Translations under genes and position numbers: made by a program
In this document: piece after piece, positions 53,362 through 62,291 of the stretch
Layout of the letters: the number at the start of each line of letters is the position of its first letter
Numbering within the stretch: the first letter of the stretch is position 1
Assembly: GCA_963780135.1 (NCBI GenBank)
Contig: CAWAAR010000003.1
Coordinates: 2,790,001 to 2,854,000 of the forward strand
Direction: 5' to 3'
Origin: Clostridium_AM sp963780135
Lineage (GTDB): Bacteria > Bacillota > Clostridia > Clostridiales > Clostridiaceae
DNA: 64,000 nt
Notes under the pieces: model-generated
Databases searched by the model: none
Told to the model about the DNA's origin: nothing
What the model saw: only the letters and a program-made list of their open reading frames with translations

Positions 53362-55128
53362 ATGAAAAAAGAATCGAGTATAAAAAAGCTATTTGCATAT
53401 GCTGGAAGATTTAAGTATTTGACAATAGCTTCATGGATATTATCTGCTGCAAGTGCTCTTATGGCATTGATACCCTTTGTTTTTATATGGAAAATTATTA
53501 GAGAGGCTTTGAAGGTTGCACCAAATTTCAGTAATGCAGAAAATCTCACATACTATGGATGGATGGCGGTGCTTTTTTCTGTTTTGTCTATGGCCATTTA
53601 TTTAGGAGCTTTAATGTGCTCCCATATAGCCGCATTTCGTGTGCAGGCAAATATAAGATCAAAGACTATGCAGCATATTCTTACATTACCATTAGGATTG
53701 ATGAATGATATTGGAAGTGGAAAACTCAGAAAAATTGTCAATGAATCTAGTGCAGCAACAGAAACTTATTTGGCACATCAATTGCCAGATCGTGCAGGTG
53801 CTCTAGCAACACCTTTTGGTTTACTTGCAATGCTTTTGCTTTTTGACTTTCGCCTAGGGCTTTTGAGTTTAATACCAGTTGTAATAGCTTTTGCAATTAT
53901 GTCAGCAATGACTGGGGCTAAAATGCAGCAAAAAATGAAAGAATATCAGAATTCATTGGAACAGATGTCAAATGAAGCAGTAGAATATGTGCGCGGCATA
54001 CCTGTAGTAAAAACTTTTGGTCAGTCTATTTTTTCTTTTAAACGATTTAAAGCATCCATTGATAATTATGAAAAGTGGGTGGTTTCTTATACTCAAGACT
54101 TACGTATGGCAATGATACTTTATACTACAGCGATTAATGGGATTTTTGCGGTACTAATTGCAGCAGCTTTATTTTTTACAAGAAATGGAGTTACTAACGA
54201 TTTTTTATTAAATCTTTTGTTTTACATCATTATTACGCCAATTATAACTGTTACTTTGAACAAAATTATGTATTCCAGTGAAAATATGATGATTGTGGAA
54301 GATGCACTAGATAGAATTGATAGCATATTGAATATGAGACCATTGTATGAAAATGCAGCGCCTAAGCATCCTAAGGATAATTCTATTATACTTAAAGATG
54401 TATTATTTCGTTATAAAGATGCACAGGAGAATGCATTAAAGCACATTTCGTTGAAAATTAATCCTGGTGAGCATGTGGCTTTTGTAGGACCTTCTGGTGG
54501 TGGAAAAACAACTTTAGCTAGTGTAATAGCACGTTTTTGGGATGTGGATAGTGGTAAAGTTTCTATAGGTGAAATAGATGTAAAGGATATTTCAAAAGAA
54601 GAACTGATGAATACTGTTTCCTTTGTGTTTCAAGACAGCAAGCTTTTAAAAACTTCAATTTTTGAAAATGTTCGTCTTGCAAAACGTGATGCAACCAGAG
54701 AAGAAGTATTAAAAGCATTAAAGGATGCTCAGTGCGAGGATATTATAGAAAAAATGACAGATGGAATGGATACCATAATTGGTACAAAAGGAAATTACCT
54801 TTCTGGTGGTGAAGCACAGCGTATTTCCATTGCCAGAGCCATGCTTAAAAATGCACCTATTCTAATACTGGATGAAGCTACTGCCTTTGCTGATCCTGAC
54901 AATGAATCAAAGGTACAAGCTGCCTTTTCTACTTTATCAAAAGGAAAAACGGTTATTATGATAGCACATAGGCTGTCTACTGTAGTAGGAGCAGATTGTG
55001 TTTATGTTCTAAAGGATGGAGAGATATGTGAATGTGGAAGTCATGATAAACTAGTACAGCAGCATGGATTATATGAACATATGTGGAGCGAGTATAACCT
55101 TGCTGCCAAATGGAAGGTTGGTGCTTAA
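53362..55128 (+). CDS. ABC transporter with fused permease and ATPase, module 1A
   Basis: A 588-aa half-transporter with about six membrane segments (1-310) and a C-terminal ATPase. Walker A is GPSGGGKTT, the signature is LSGGEAQRISIARAML, Walker B is ILILDEATAFADP and the switch is IAHRLST. AFADP, where most have ASxD, is typical of the YbtP/YbtQ/IrtA-like group, some of which import siderophores despite the exporter fold. It should pair with the next gene product. GAAAGGAGAGG precedes the ATG. The substrate is not evident. Confidence 0.9.
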   Translation: MKKESSIKKLFAYAGRFKYLTIASWILSAASALMALIPFVFIWKIIREALKVAPNFSNAENLTYYGWMAVLFSVLSMAIYLGALMCSHIAAFRVQANIRSKTMQHILTLPLGLMNDIGSGKLRKIVNESSAATETYLAHQLPDRAGALATPFGLLAMLLLFDFRLGLLSLIPVVIAFAIMSAMTGAKMQQKMKEYQNSLEQMSNEAVEYVRGIPVVKTFGQSIFSFKRFKASIDNYEKWVVSYTQDLRMAMILYTTAINGIFAVLIAAALFFTRNGVTNDFLLNLLFYIIITPIITVTLNKIMYSSENMMIVEDALDRIDSILNMRPLYENAAPKHPKDNSIILKDVLFRYKDAQENALKHISLKINPGEHVAFVGPSGGGKTTLASVIARFWDVDSGKVSIGEIDVKDISKEELMNTVSFVFQDSKLLKTSIFENVRLAKRDATREEVLKALKDAQCEDIIEKMTDGMDTIIGTKGNYLSGGEAQRISIARAMLKNAPILILDEATAFADPDNESKVQAAFSTLSKGKTVIMIAHRLSTVVGADCVYVLKDGEICECGSHDKLVQQHGLYEHMWSEYNLAAKWKVGA

Positions 55129-55130
55129 AA

Positions 55131-56867
55131 ATGAAATTAATAGAAAAATTACAACATAAATATGCACTTTCAGAAAAAGGTGCAAAGGATATGATAAAAG
55201 CATTTGTTGCATGTACTTTATCTAATATTGCATTAATGGTGCCTGTAGGTCTTCTTTATTATATTGTTGGGGATTTAATGCATAAAAATATTGGTACAAA
55301 AAATGTTTGGATTTATGTAATTGGAATTGTAGTATGCCTTTTACTTATAGCCATTACAACATATTTTCAGTATAATAAAACCTTTTTTGCAACCTATGTA
55401 GAGAGTGGTGTGAGAAGAATAACACTAGCTGAGAAGCTAAGGAAACTTCCACTTTCTTTCTTTGGAAAAAAAGATTTATCTGATTTAACAAGTACAATTA
55501 TGGTAGATTGCTCTACCATAGAAACAGCATTTTCGCATTGGATACCAGAGCTTATTGGTTCTATTATTTCAACATTTATTGTTGCACTTAGTTTATTCTT
55601 CTTCGATTTTCGTATGGCCATTGCAGCGTTATGGGTACTGCCTGTTTCTTTTATAATTGTACTGCTTTCATCAAAAGTGCAGCATACATTAGGAAAAAAG
55701 CAGATGAATGTAAAGATGGCTTGTGCAGATGGGATTCAAGAATGTTTAGAATCTGTGAGGGATTTGAAGGCAAACAATGCAGAAACAGACTATATGAAGG
55801 AATTAAATGTAAAGATTAAAAATGTTGAAAAACGGGCAATTATTACAGAACTTGGAACAGCTGCTTTTGTTGTGTCTGCGCAAATGGTTTTAAAACTTGG
55901 AATTGCTACGGTTGCTTTAGCTGGTGGAATATTTCTTATGGATGGAAGTTTAGATCTTTTGACTTTCTTTATGTTTTTGCTTTTGGTATCAAGATTATAT
56001 GATCCAATGCAGATGTCATTACAAAATCTAGCGGCCATTATTTCAGCTAATGTTCAGTGTGAACGTATGGAGGAAATTCTTGGGCATGACATGCAACTTG
56101 GGACAGAAGAACTTACAAATAAAGGACATGACATTGTATTTGATCACGTTGTATTTGCTTATGATAATAGGGAAACTGTATTAAAAGATGTATCTTTTAC
56201 TGCTAAACAAGGAGAAGTAACAGCTCTCATTGGCCCATCAGGTGGCGGAAAGACTACTGTATCAAGGCTAGCATCACGTTTTTGGGATGTTAGCAAAGGA
56301 AAAATTACTGTAGGAGGTATGGATGTTTCAAAGATTGATCCAGAGAGGTTAATGAGTCTATATTCTATTGTTTTTCAAGAGGTTACTTTATTTAATAATT
56401 CTGTTATGGAAAATATTCGAATTGGAAGAAAAAATGCTACAGATGAGGAAGTTATACAGGCTGCGAAGCTTGCACATTGCGATGAATTTATAGAAAAAAT
56501 GCCAAAGGGCTGGAATACTATGATTGGTGAAAATGGTTCAGAGCTTTCTGGTGGGGAACGCCAAAGGATATCCATTGCTAGAGCGTTTTTGAAAGATGCA
56601 CCTATTATACTTTTAGATGAAGCCACAGCTTCACTGGATGTTGAAAATGAAACTATGATTCAAGAATCATTATCACGTCTTATTAAGAATAAAACTGTAC
56701 TTATTATTGCACATAGAATGAGAACAGTAGCAGGTGCACATAAAATTGTAGTATTAAAGAATGGCATTGTTGCTGAAGAGGGCAAACCTGATATATTAGC
56801 TAAAGAAGGGGAGATATATAAACATATGAATAAAGTTCAGTTGGAAGCTGCTTCTTGGCGATTTTAG
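55131..56867 (+). CDS. ABC transporter with fused permease and ATPase, module 1B
   Basis: A 578-aa half-transporter, partner of the one encoded at 53362. Membrane segments occupy about 1-300. The ATPase has GPSGGGKTT, LSGGERQRISIARAFL, IILLDEATASLDVEN and IAHRMRT. I choose the ATG at 55131, two bases after the previous stop; the ATG at 55110 lies inside the upstream gene. The two half-transporters together make a heterodimer. No clear terminator follows; 56868-57127 is AT-rich and holds no gene. Confidence 0.9.
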   Translation: MKLIEKLQHKYALSEKGAKDMIKAFVACTLSNIALMVPVGLLYYIVGDLMHKNIGTKNVWIYVIGIVVCLLLIAITTYFQYNKTFFATYVESGVRRITLAEKLRKLPLSFFGKKDLSDLTSTIMVDCSTIETAFSHWIPELIGSIISTFIVALSLFFFDFRMAIAALWVLPVSFIIVLLSSKVQHTLGKKQMNVKMACADGIQECLESVRDLKANNAETDYMKELNVKIKNVEKRAIITELGTAAFVVSAQMVLKLGIATVALAGGIFLMDGSLDLLTFFMFLLLVSRLYDPMQMSLQNLAAIISANVQCERMEEILGHDMQLGTEELTNKGHDIVFDHVVFAYDNRETVLKDVSFTAKQGEVTALIGPSGGGKTTVSRLASRFWDVSKGKITVGGMDVSKIDPERLMSLYSIVFQEVTLFNNSVMENIRIGRKNATDEEVIQAAKLAHCDEFIEKMPKGWNTMIGENGSELSGGERQRISIARAFLKDAPIILLDEATASLDVENETMIQESLSRLIKNKTVLIIAHRMRTVAGAHKIVVLKNGIVAEEGKPDILAKEGEIYKHMNKVQLEAASWRF

Positions 56868-57127
56868 CATTGCATCTATTTTTGTCAAAGTGTGAACTAC
56901 ATACGAAAATCAATCAGAATTTAATGATACAAAATAGAAATTTAATAGCTTTTTGAAAATAAAATGTGTAAAAATATATGAACTTGATTTTTTTATATAA
57001 AATTACAAAAAGATTTTTTAGTAGTTGAAGAATAATATTGTTTCAAGCTTTAGTAGTAAAGAGAAATATAATGAATGTATTATAATATTAAAGACGTTTT
57101 TGGATGTAAATTAAAGGGAGTGATTAA

Positions 57128-58099
57128 ATGAATAAACAACTATATTTATCAGATACAAAACATGAACTTTCTTTTAATGATATGGTAGAAAAAGTCGAAT
57201 ATAAAGATAGCAAAACAATTTGCTATTACAATAAAAATTATATATGTGGAAAAACTGTTCAATGTGAAATATTTGATGGTATATGGATTGTTTATCATGA
57301 TTTAATATTATCAACCACTGAATTATTTCCTTTAGAAGAGCCTGGAATAATTAGAATGAACTACTGTATTTCTGGAAGATGTGAATTAGACTTTAAAAAC
57401 AATAAAGTGTTTTATGTTGGAGCTGGTGACTTTGTTGCTGCACTCATAGACGATAAACAGTATAAACATAATTTTCCATTAGGAAGCTATAAAGGAATTT
57501 CTATTGTCACAAATGAAAAAAAGTTAGATGCTTTCTTGAAAACTATATTTGTTAATACCAAAATTACAAGTACTATGCTGATTGAAAAAATAAAAGAATA
57601 TGATCAATATATGCTATTATCAAACAATAGTACATTGCAAACAATAATGAAAGAAATTATTTTATTTGATGATATATTTTGGAAAGAAAAAGCAATACTT
57701 AAATTTGCAGAGCTGATTTTATTATTAATTAATAACGATATGGAAGCAAGTCAAGTAAAAGGTAAATATTTGGATAAGAATTTAACTAATAAAGTAAAAC
57801 AAATAAAAAAAGAAGTTACAGAAAATACAGAATTGCGTATTACAATAGAAGAAATAGCTAGAAAATATAATATTAGTTCTAGAGCATTTTCGGATTGTTT
57901 TAAAGAGGTATATGGGAAAACTTATTATGCATTTATTAAAGAATATAGAATTAAAAAGGCAGCAGAAATGATTTGTAATACTAATAATACTATCGGAGAG
58001 ATTGCAATTACAGTTGGATATCAGAATGCTAGCAAATTTTCCAAAGCCTTTTCAGATATTATGAATGTAACTCCTATTTATTTTAGAAAGAATAATTAG
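57128..58099 (+). CDS. AraC-family transcriptional regulator, module 2
   Basis: A 323-aa homologue of the regulator at 52336. The sensor domain has IRMNYCISGRCELDFKNN and VGAGDFVAALID, matching the other copy. The DNA-binding part is RITIEEIARKYNISSRAFSDCF and TIGEIAITVGYQNASKFSKAFSDIMNVTPIYFRKN. AAAGGGAG precedes the ATG. It should act on the ABC pair that follows; a dyad and a -10 box lie between them. The co-inducer is unknown, possibly the transported molecule. Confidence 0.88.
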   Translation: MNKQLYLSDTKHELSFNDMVEKVEYKDSKTICYYNKNYICGKTVQCEIFDGIWIVYHDLILSTTELFPLEEPGIIRMNYCISGRCELDFKNNKVFYVGAGDFVAALIDDKQYKHNFPLGSYKGISIVTNEKKLDAFLKTIFVNTKITSTMLIEKIKEYDQYMLLSNNSTLQTIMKEIILFDDIFWKEKAILKFAELILLLINNDMEASQVKGKYLDKNLTNKVKQIKKEVTENTELRITIEEIARKYNISSRAFSDCFKEVYGKTYYAFIKEYRIKKAAEMICNTNNTIGEIAITVGYQNASKFSKAFSDIMNVTPIYFRKNN

Positions 58100-58152
58100 A
58101 CTACAGTTTTGGAGTAAAAAGGAATAAATGGAGTAGATGAATAAATATAAAC

Positions 58153-58202
58153 AGGATATAATTTAGAAAGGTTAGTGATTACTAACTGATAAATTATATC
58201 CT
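58153..58202 (+). promoter_or_regulatory. Operator-like dyad after a -10 box, site 2
   Basis: Outer arms AGGATATAATTTA and its complement (58153-58165, 58190-58202) enclose GTTAG at 58171-58175 and CTAAC at 58182-58186, again six bases apart. TATAAT at 58157-58162 lies in the left arm. GGAGT repeats occur upstream at 58111 and 58130. A T-run follows, so it may also terminate the AraC transcript. Confidence 0.6.
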
Positions 58203-58250
58203 ATTTTTTATGATGTAATTTTTAAATTAGATATAAAGGGAGGTTAAAAA

Positions 58251-60017
58251 ATGGAAGAAAAGAAACATAATTCTTTTAAAAGATTATTATTATTTGCGTC
58301 TAAATGTAAGAGTAAAATGATTACTTCAGTAATCATAGCGGTATTAGGGGTTGGTTGTGGCATGATACCATATTTTGCTGCTGCAACAATTACTGTAAAG
58401 ATTGTAGATAAGACTTATACTTTTAGGGAACTAATTCTGATTATTCTTATTACACTGGCAGGATACACAGGGAAAGTAATTTTTCACGGAATATCTACAA
58501 CATTATCTCATCAATCAGCATATACGATTTTGAAAAATATTCGTAGTGAACTCGCAGCAAAACTTTCAAAAGTTCCACTTGGGTATGTAACAGAAATACC
58601 TTCAGGTGAGCTAAAGACAATTATGGTAGATACAGTAGAAAAGATGGAGCAGCCACTTGCACATATAATTCCAGAAATGACATCAAATATATTGGTTCCA
58701 ATATGTGTGTTTATTTACTTATTTTGTTTAGACTTTCGTATGGCTTTGATTTCTTTAATCACAATACCAATTGGATTAATTTTATATAAGCTTCTTATGA
58801 AGAAGTATGTATATTATTATCAACAGCATGTTGATGCTGTAAATGATATGAATGCAACGGTGGTGGAATATATCAATGGTATTGAAGCTATTAAAGCTTT
58901 TAATCAATCAACTACTTCTTATGAGAAATATTCTAATTCAGTAAATAAAAGTTGTACAGCTGTAACTTCATTTTTTAAAAATACTTTGTTTTTATATACA
59001 ACAGTTATGTATACTATGCCAGCAACACTTATTTTTGTTTTACCAGCAGGCTTATATTTCTATATGAATAGAACTTTAACAATTGCAACCTTTGTTTCAT
59101 GCATTATTTTATCTTTTGGTCTTGTAGGTCCACTAATAGAAGCAATGAAACATACAGATGGTATAGCATCTATGGGAACCATTATTGGACAAGTGTCTGA
59201 AATACTTGATGCAGAAGAATTAAACCGTCCTTGTAACTATAAAGAATTAAATGACTATAAAATTAAGTTTAAAGATGTAACATTTGGTTATGATGATACG
59301 GAAATTTTGCATGGCATAACTTTTGAAACTAGTTTAAATGGAATGACTGCAATAGTAGGGCCTTCTGGTTCAGGAAAATCAACAGTTGCAAAGCTTATAG
59401 CAAGTTTTTGGGAGGCAAAAACTGGGGAAATAATTTTAGGAGGAATAAATGTAAAGAATCTTCCATTAAATCAAGTAAGTGAGATCATTTCTTACGTATC
59501 ACAGGATAATTTTTTATTCAATATGTCTATAAAAGAAAATATTCGTATTGGTAAAAAGGATGCAACGGATGAAGAAATAATAGTTGCAGCAAAGAAGGCT
59601 AGTTGTCATGATTTTATTATGTCTTTAGAACATGGATATGATACTTTAGCTGGTGAAGCAGGTAATCATTTTTCAGGTGGTGAAAAGCAGCGTATTTCAA
59701 TTGCAAGAGCAATTCTTAAAAATAGCCCAGTAGTAGTGCTTGATGAGGCTACAGCTTACACTGATCCAGAGAATGAAGCAATAATACAAGAATCAATATC
59801 AAAGCTTGTTAAAGGAAAAACTTTGATTGTTATTGCACATAGGCTTTCAACTATTACATCAGCAGATAATATAATCGTTATGAATAAAGGAAAAATAATG
59901 GCTCAGGGAACTCAAGAAAAATTACTTAAAAACTGCAAATTATATAAAAACATGTGGGAATCACATATTGGAACTAAGGATTCAGATTTGATGGGAGGAG
60001 GACAGAATAATGATTAA
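58251..60017 (+). CDS. ABC transporter with fused permease and ATPase, module 2A
   Basis: A 588-aa half-transporter with about six membrane segments. The ATPase domain has GPSGSGKST, FSGGEKQRISIARAIL, VVVLDEATAYTDPEN and IAHRLST. The AYTDPEN after Walker B resembles the AFADPDN of the first-module partner, so the two proteins occupy equivalent positions in related modules. AAAGGGAGG precedes the ATG. It overlaps the start of its partner gene by eight bases, consistent with equal production of both halves. The substrate is not evident. Confidence 0.9.
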   Translation: MEEKKHNSFKRLLLFASKCKSKMITSVIIAVLGVGCGMIPYFAAATITVKIVDKTYTFRELILIILITLAGYTGKVIFHGISTTLSHQSAYTILKNIRSELAAKLSKVPLGYVTEIPSGELKTIMVDTVEKMEQPLAHIIPEMTSNILVPICVFIYLFCLDFRMALISLITIPIGLILYKLLMKKYVYYYQQHVDAVNDMNATVVEYINGIEAIKAFNQSTTSYEKYSNSVNKSCTAVTSFFKNTLFLYTTVMYTMPATLIFVLPAGLYFYMNRTLTIATFVSCIILSFGLVGPLIEAMKHTDGIASMGTIIGQVSEILDAEELNRPCNYKELNDYKIKFKDVTFGYDDTEILHGITFETSLNGMTAIVGPSGSGKSTVAKLIASFWEAKTGEIILGGINVKNLPLNQVSEIISYVSQDNFLFNMSIKENIRIGKKDATDEEIIVAAKKASCHDFIMSLEHGYDTLAGEAGNHFSGGEKQRISIARAILKNSPVVVLDEATAYTDPENEAIIQESISKLVKGKTLIVIAHRLSTITSADNIIVMNKGKIMAQGTQEKLLKNCKLYKNMWESHIGTKDSDLMGGGQNND

Positions 60018-61755
60018 AACTATAAAAAGATTATTGGAGTTTTCAGGAAGACAAAAAGGTGATATGATACAGTCTTTCATTTACTTAGTTATATTTACTG
60101 TTTTTGAAGCTCTTAGTATTCCAGCAATTGTATATAGTTTAAACAGTATTATTGTTGCAAAGGAAAATGGAAATCAAATTACTATTAAAACAGTAATACT
60201 AGCATTTTTGCTTATGTTTATTAGTGTAAGTGGAAAAATTTTGTTTGGTTATATTTCTAATAGTAAGAGTAGTATTGCTGCTTTTAATATGTGTGCAGAT
60301 AAGAGAATTGAAATTGGTGACAGACTCAAAAGAATGCCTATGGGATATTTTAGTTCAAATCGTCTTGGAGAGATTGCATCTGCAGTTACAACGACAATTA
60401 GCGATATTGAACATCAAGCAGGCCATATATTAAGTAATATTATAGTTGGAGTTGTTCATGCAGTTGTAATTGCAATTATAATTAGTTTTTTTGACTGGCG
60501 TATTGGAGTTATTTCTATCATTGGAATTTTCGTGGGTCTTTATGTTAATTCAATTTTACAGAAAAAAAGTATTGCTGTTTCACCAAAAAGACAAGAGGCT
60601 CAAAGTGGACTCGTTACTGCAATTTTAGAATATATTCAAGGAATTGCAGTTATAAAAGCTTTTGGACTTGGGGAAAAATCCAATCGTGCAGTAGATGATG
60701 CTATTCATGAAAGTTATAAGCGTAATATAGGAATGGAGGAAGCTTTTACAAAATTAATTAGTTTTTATGTGTACGTGTTTAAGGTGGCATCATGTGGCAT
60801 GCTGATGCTGGCATGTTACTTGTTTATGGGTGGTGAATTTTCATTAGTGAATACATTAATGATTATTGTTTCAAGTTTTGTTATATATTCTCAAATTGAA
60901 ACAGCTGGAAGTACTTCATCTTTATTGTGCATGATGGATAGCAGTATGGATAAGGTTAAAGTTGTTGAACAAACTCCACTTATGGATGAAAAGGGGAAAG
61001 ATATTAAGCCTAAAAATTACAATATTGAATTTAAAAATGTATACTTTTCTTATGATACAAGGAAGATTCTTGACGATATAAGCCTCACTATTCCAGAAAA
61101 TACTACAGTTGCAATTGTGGGACCGTCTGGTGGAGGAAAGAGTACAATTTGTAATTTAATTGCTAGGTTTTGGGATGTGAATGAAGGACAGGTAATTCTT
61201 GGAGGGCATAATGTAAAAGAGTATACTTGTGAGAGTTTGTTAAAAAATATCAGCATGGTATTTCAAAAAGTATATTTATTTCAAGATACTATATTAAATA
61301 ATATAAAGTTTGGACGGCCAGAAGCAACAATGGAAGAGGTAATAGAAGCTGCTAAAAAAGCATGCTGTCATGAATTTATATCAAATTTACCAGATGCATA
61401 TAACACAGTAGTTGGAGAAGGAGGAGGTAGTTTATCAGGTGGTGAAAAGCAGCGTATTTCAATTGCAAGAGCAATTTTAAAAGATGCTCCAATTATTATT
61501 TTAGATGAGGCAACTTCAAGTGTTGATCCAGAAAATGAAAAGGAGCTGCAGTATGCAATTGAAGAGCTTACAAAACATAAGACAGTAATTATGATTGCTC
61601 ACCGTCTTTCAACTGTTAAAAACGCGGATAATATTTTTGTATTAAGTGGAGGACATATTGTTCAGCAAGGAAGACATGAAAAATTAATTAAAGAAGAAGG
61701 AATTTATTCTGACTTTATTCAAGTAAGAAGAAAAGCAGTTGGTTGGAGTTTGTAG
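60010..61755 (+). CDS. ABC transporter with fused permease and ATPase, module 2B
   Basis: A 581-aa half-transporter, partner of the one encoded at 58251. It has membrane segments up to about 300 and an ATPase with GPSGGGKST, LSGGEKQRISIARAIL, IIILDEATSSVDPEN and IAHRLST. GGGAGGAGG lies within the end of the upstream gene. Its ending QVRRKAVGWSL resembles KVQLEAASWRF of module 1B, supporting duplication of the whole pair. No terminator is evident after it. Confidence 0.9.
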   Translation: MIKTIKRLLEFSGRQKGDMIQSFIYLVIFTVFEALSIPAIVYSLNSIIVAKENGNQITIKTVILAFLLMFISVSGKILFGYISNSKSSIAAFNMCADKRIEIGDRLKRMPMGYFSSNRLGEIASAVTTTISDIEHQAGHILSNIIVGVVHAVVIAIIISFFDWRIGVISIIGIFVGLYVNSILQKKSIAVSPKRQEAQSGLVTAILEYIQGIAVIKAFGLGEKSNRAVDDAIHESYKRNIGMEEAFTKLISFYVYVFKVASCGMLMLACYLFMGGEFSLVNTLMIIVSSFVIYSQIETAGSTSSLLCMMDSSMDKVKVVEQTPLMDEKGKDIKPKNYNIEFKNVYFSYDTRKILDDISLTIPENTTVAIVGPSGGGKSTICNLIARFWDVNEGQVILGGHNVKEYTCESLLKNISMVFQKVYLFQDTILNNIKFGRPEATMEEVIEAAKKACCHEFISNLPDAYNTVVGEGGGSLSGGEKQRISIARAILKDAPIIILDEATSSVDPENEKELQYAIEELTKHKTVIMIAHRLSTVKNADNIFVLSGGHIVQQGRHEKLIKEEGIYSDFIQVRRKAVGWSL

Positions 61756-61810
61756 TGTATATAGATGTGTGATTTAAAAAGGTATATCATGTGATTTTGT
61801 GATTCTTATA

Positions 61811-61954
61811 GTGTATAAAATAACTATAAGTTTTGCAGAAATTGATGGAGTAGAATTAGAAATTTCAGAAGAAGATGCATGTAAAATTGAACGTATAATT
61901 AGTAATGAAACTTATAATGGGTTAAAAAATATTTGTATACATCAAAAAAATTAG
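61811..61954 (+). CDS. Possible small protein, 47 aa
   Basis: From a GTG, the frame reads VYKITISFAEIDGVELEISE, then EDACKIERIISNETYNGL, and stops at a TAG. The acidic, regular composition looks coding, but there is no good ribosome site. It may be a remnant. The rest of 61756-62291 holds the dyad at 62070-62110 and no other gene. Confidence 0.3.
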   Translation: MYKITISFAEIDGVELEISEEDACKIERIISNETYNGLKNICIHQKN

Positions 61955-62069
61955 TTATTAATTGAGGAAAGAACTTGTTTCATTTTAACATTTACTACAA
62001 ATAAAAAATAAAAAGACTATTTGGAGTGAAAAAAGACTAAACAGAGTAGTAATGAAAATTTTTTTTTCA

Positions 62070-62110
62070 TATAATAGTATTTAGTTAGTCGTATCTAACT
62101 AAATACTATT
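62070..62110 (+). promoter_or_regulatory. Operator-like dyad over a -10 box, site 3
   Basis: TATAAT at 62070-62075 runs into an exact 16-bp dyad (62073-62088 with 62095-62110). The core is TTAGTTAG-N6-CTAACTAA. No T-run follows on the plus strand, and none on the minus strand, so a terminator is unlikely and a repressor site is favoured. TTTGGAG lies upstream at 62030. Confidence 0.65.
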
Positions 62111-62291
62111 ATTATGTTTGATACATTTGATATCAAATCTCTTTCGAACTTACTCTAATATATGTTTTTTAAAATATTTCAAGAAAACATTTAACTAATA
62201 ACTTTTAAATCAACATTCCATAGGTTATGAAAGAGAGTAATAATAACAAGTATTTGAATTGTATTCAAACAAAATATAAGGGGGAATCTAT

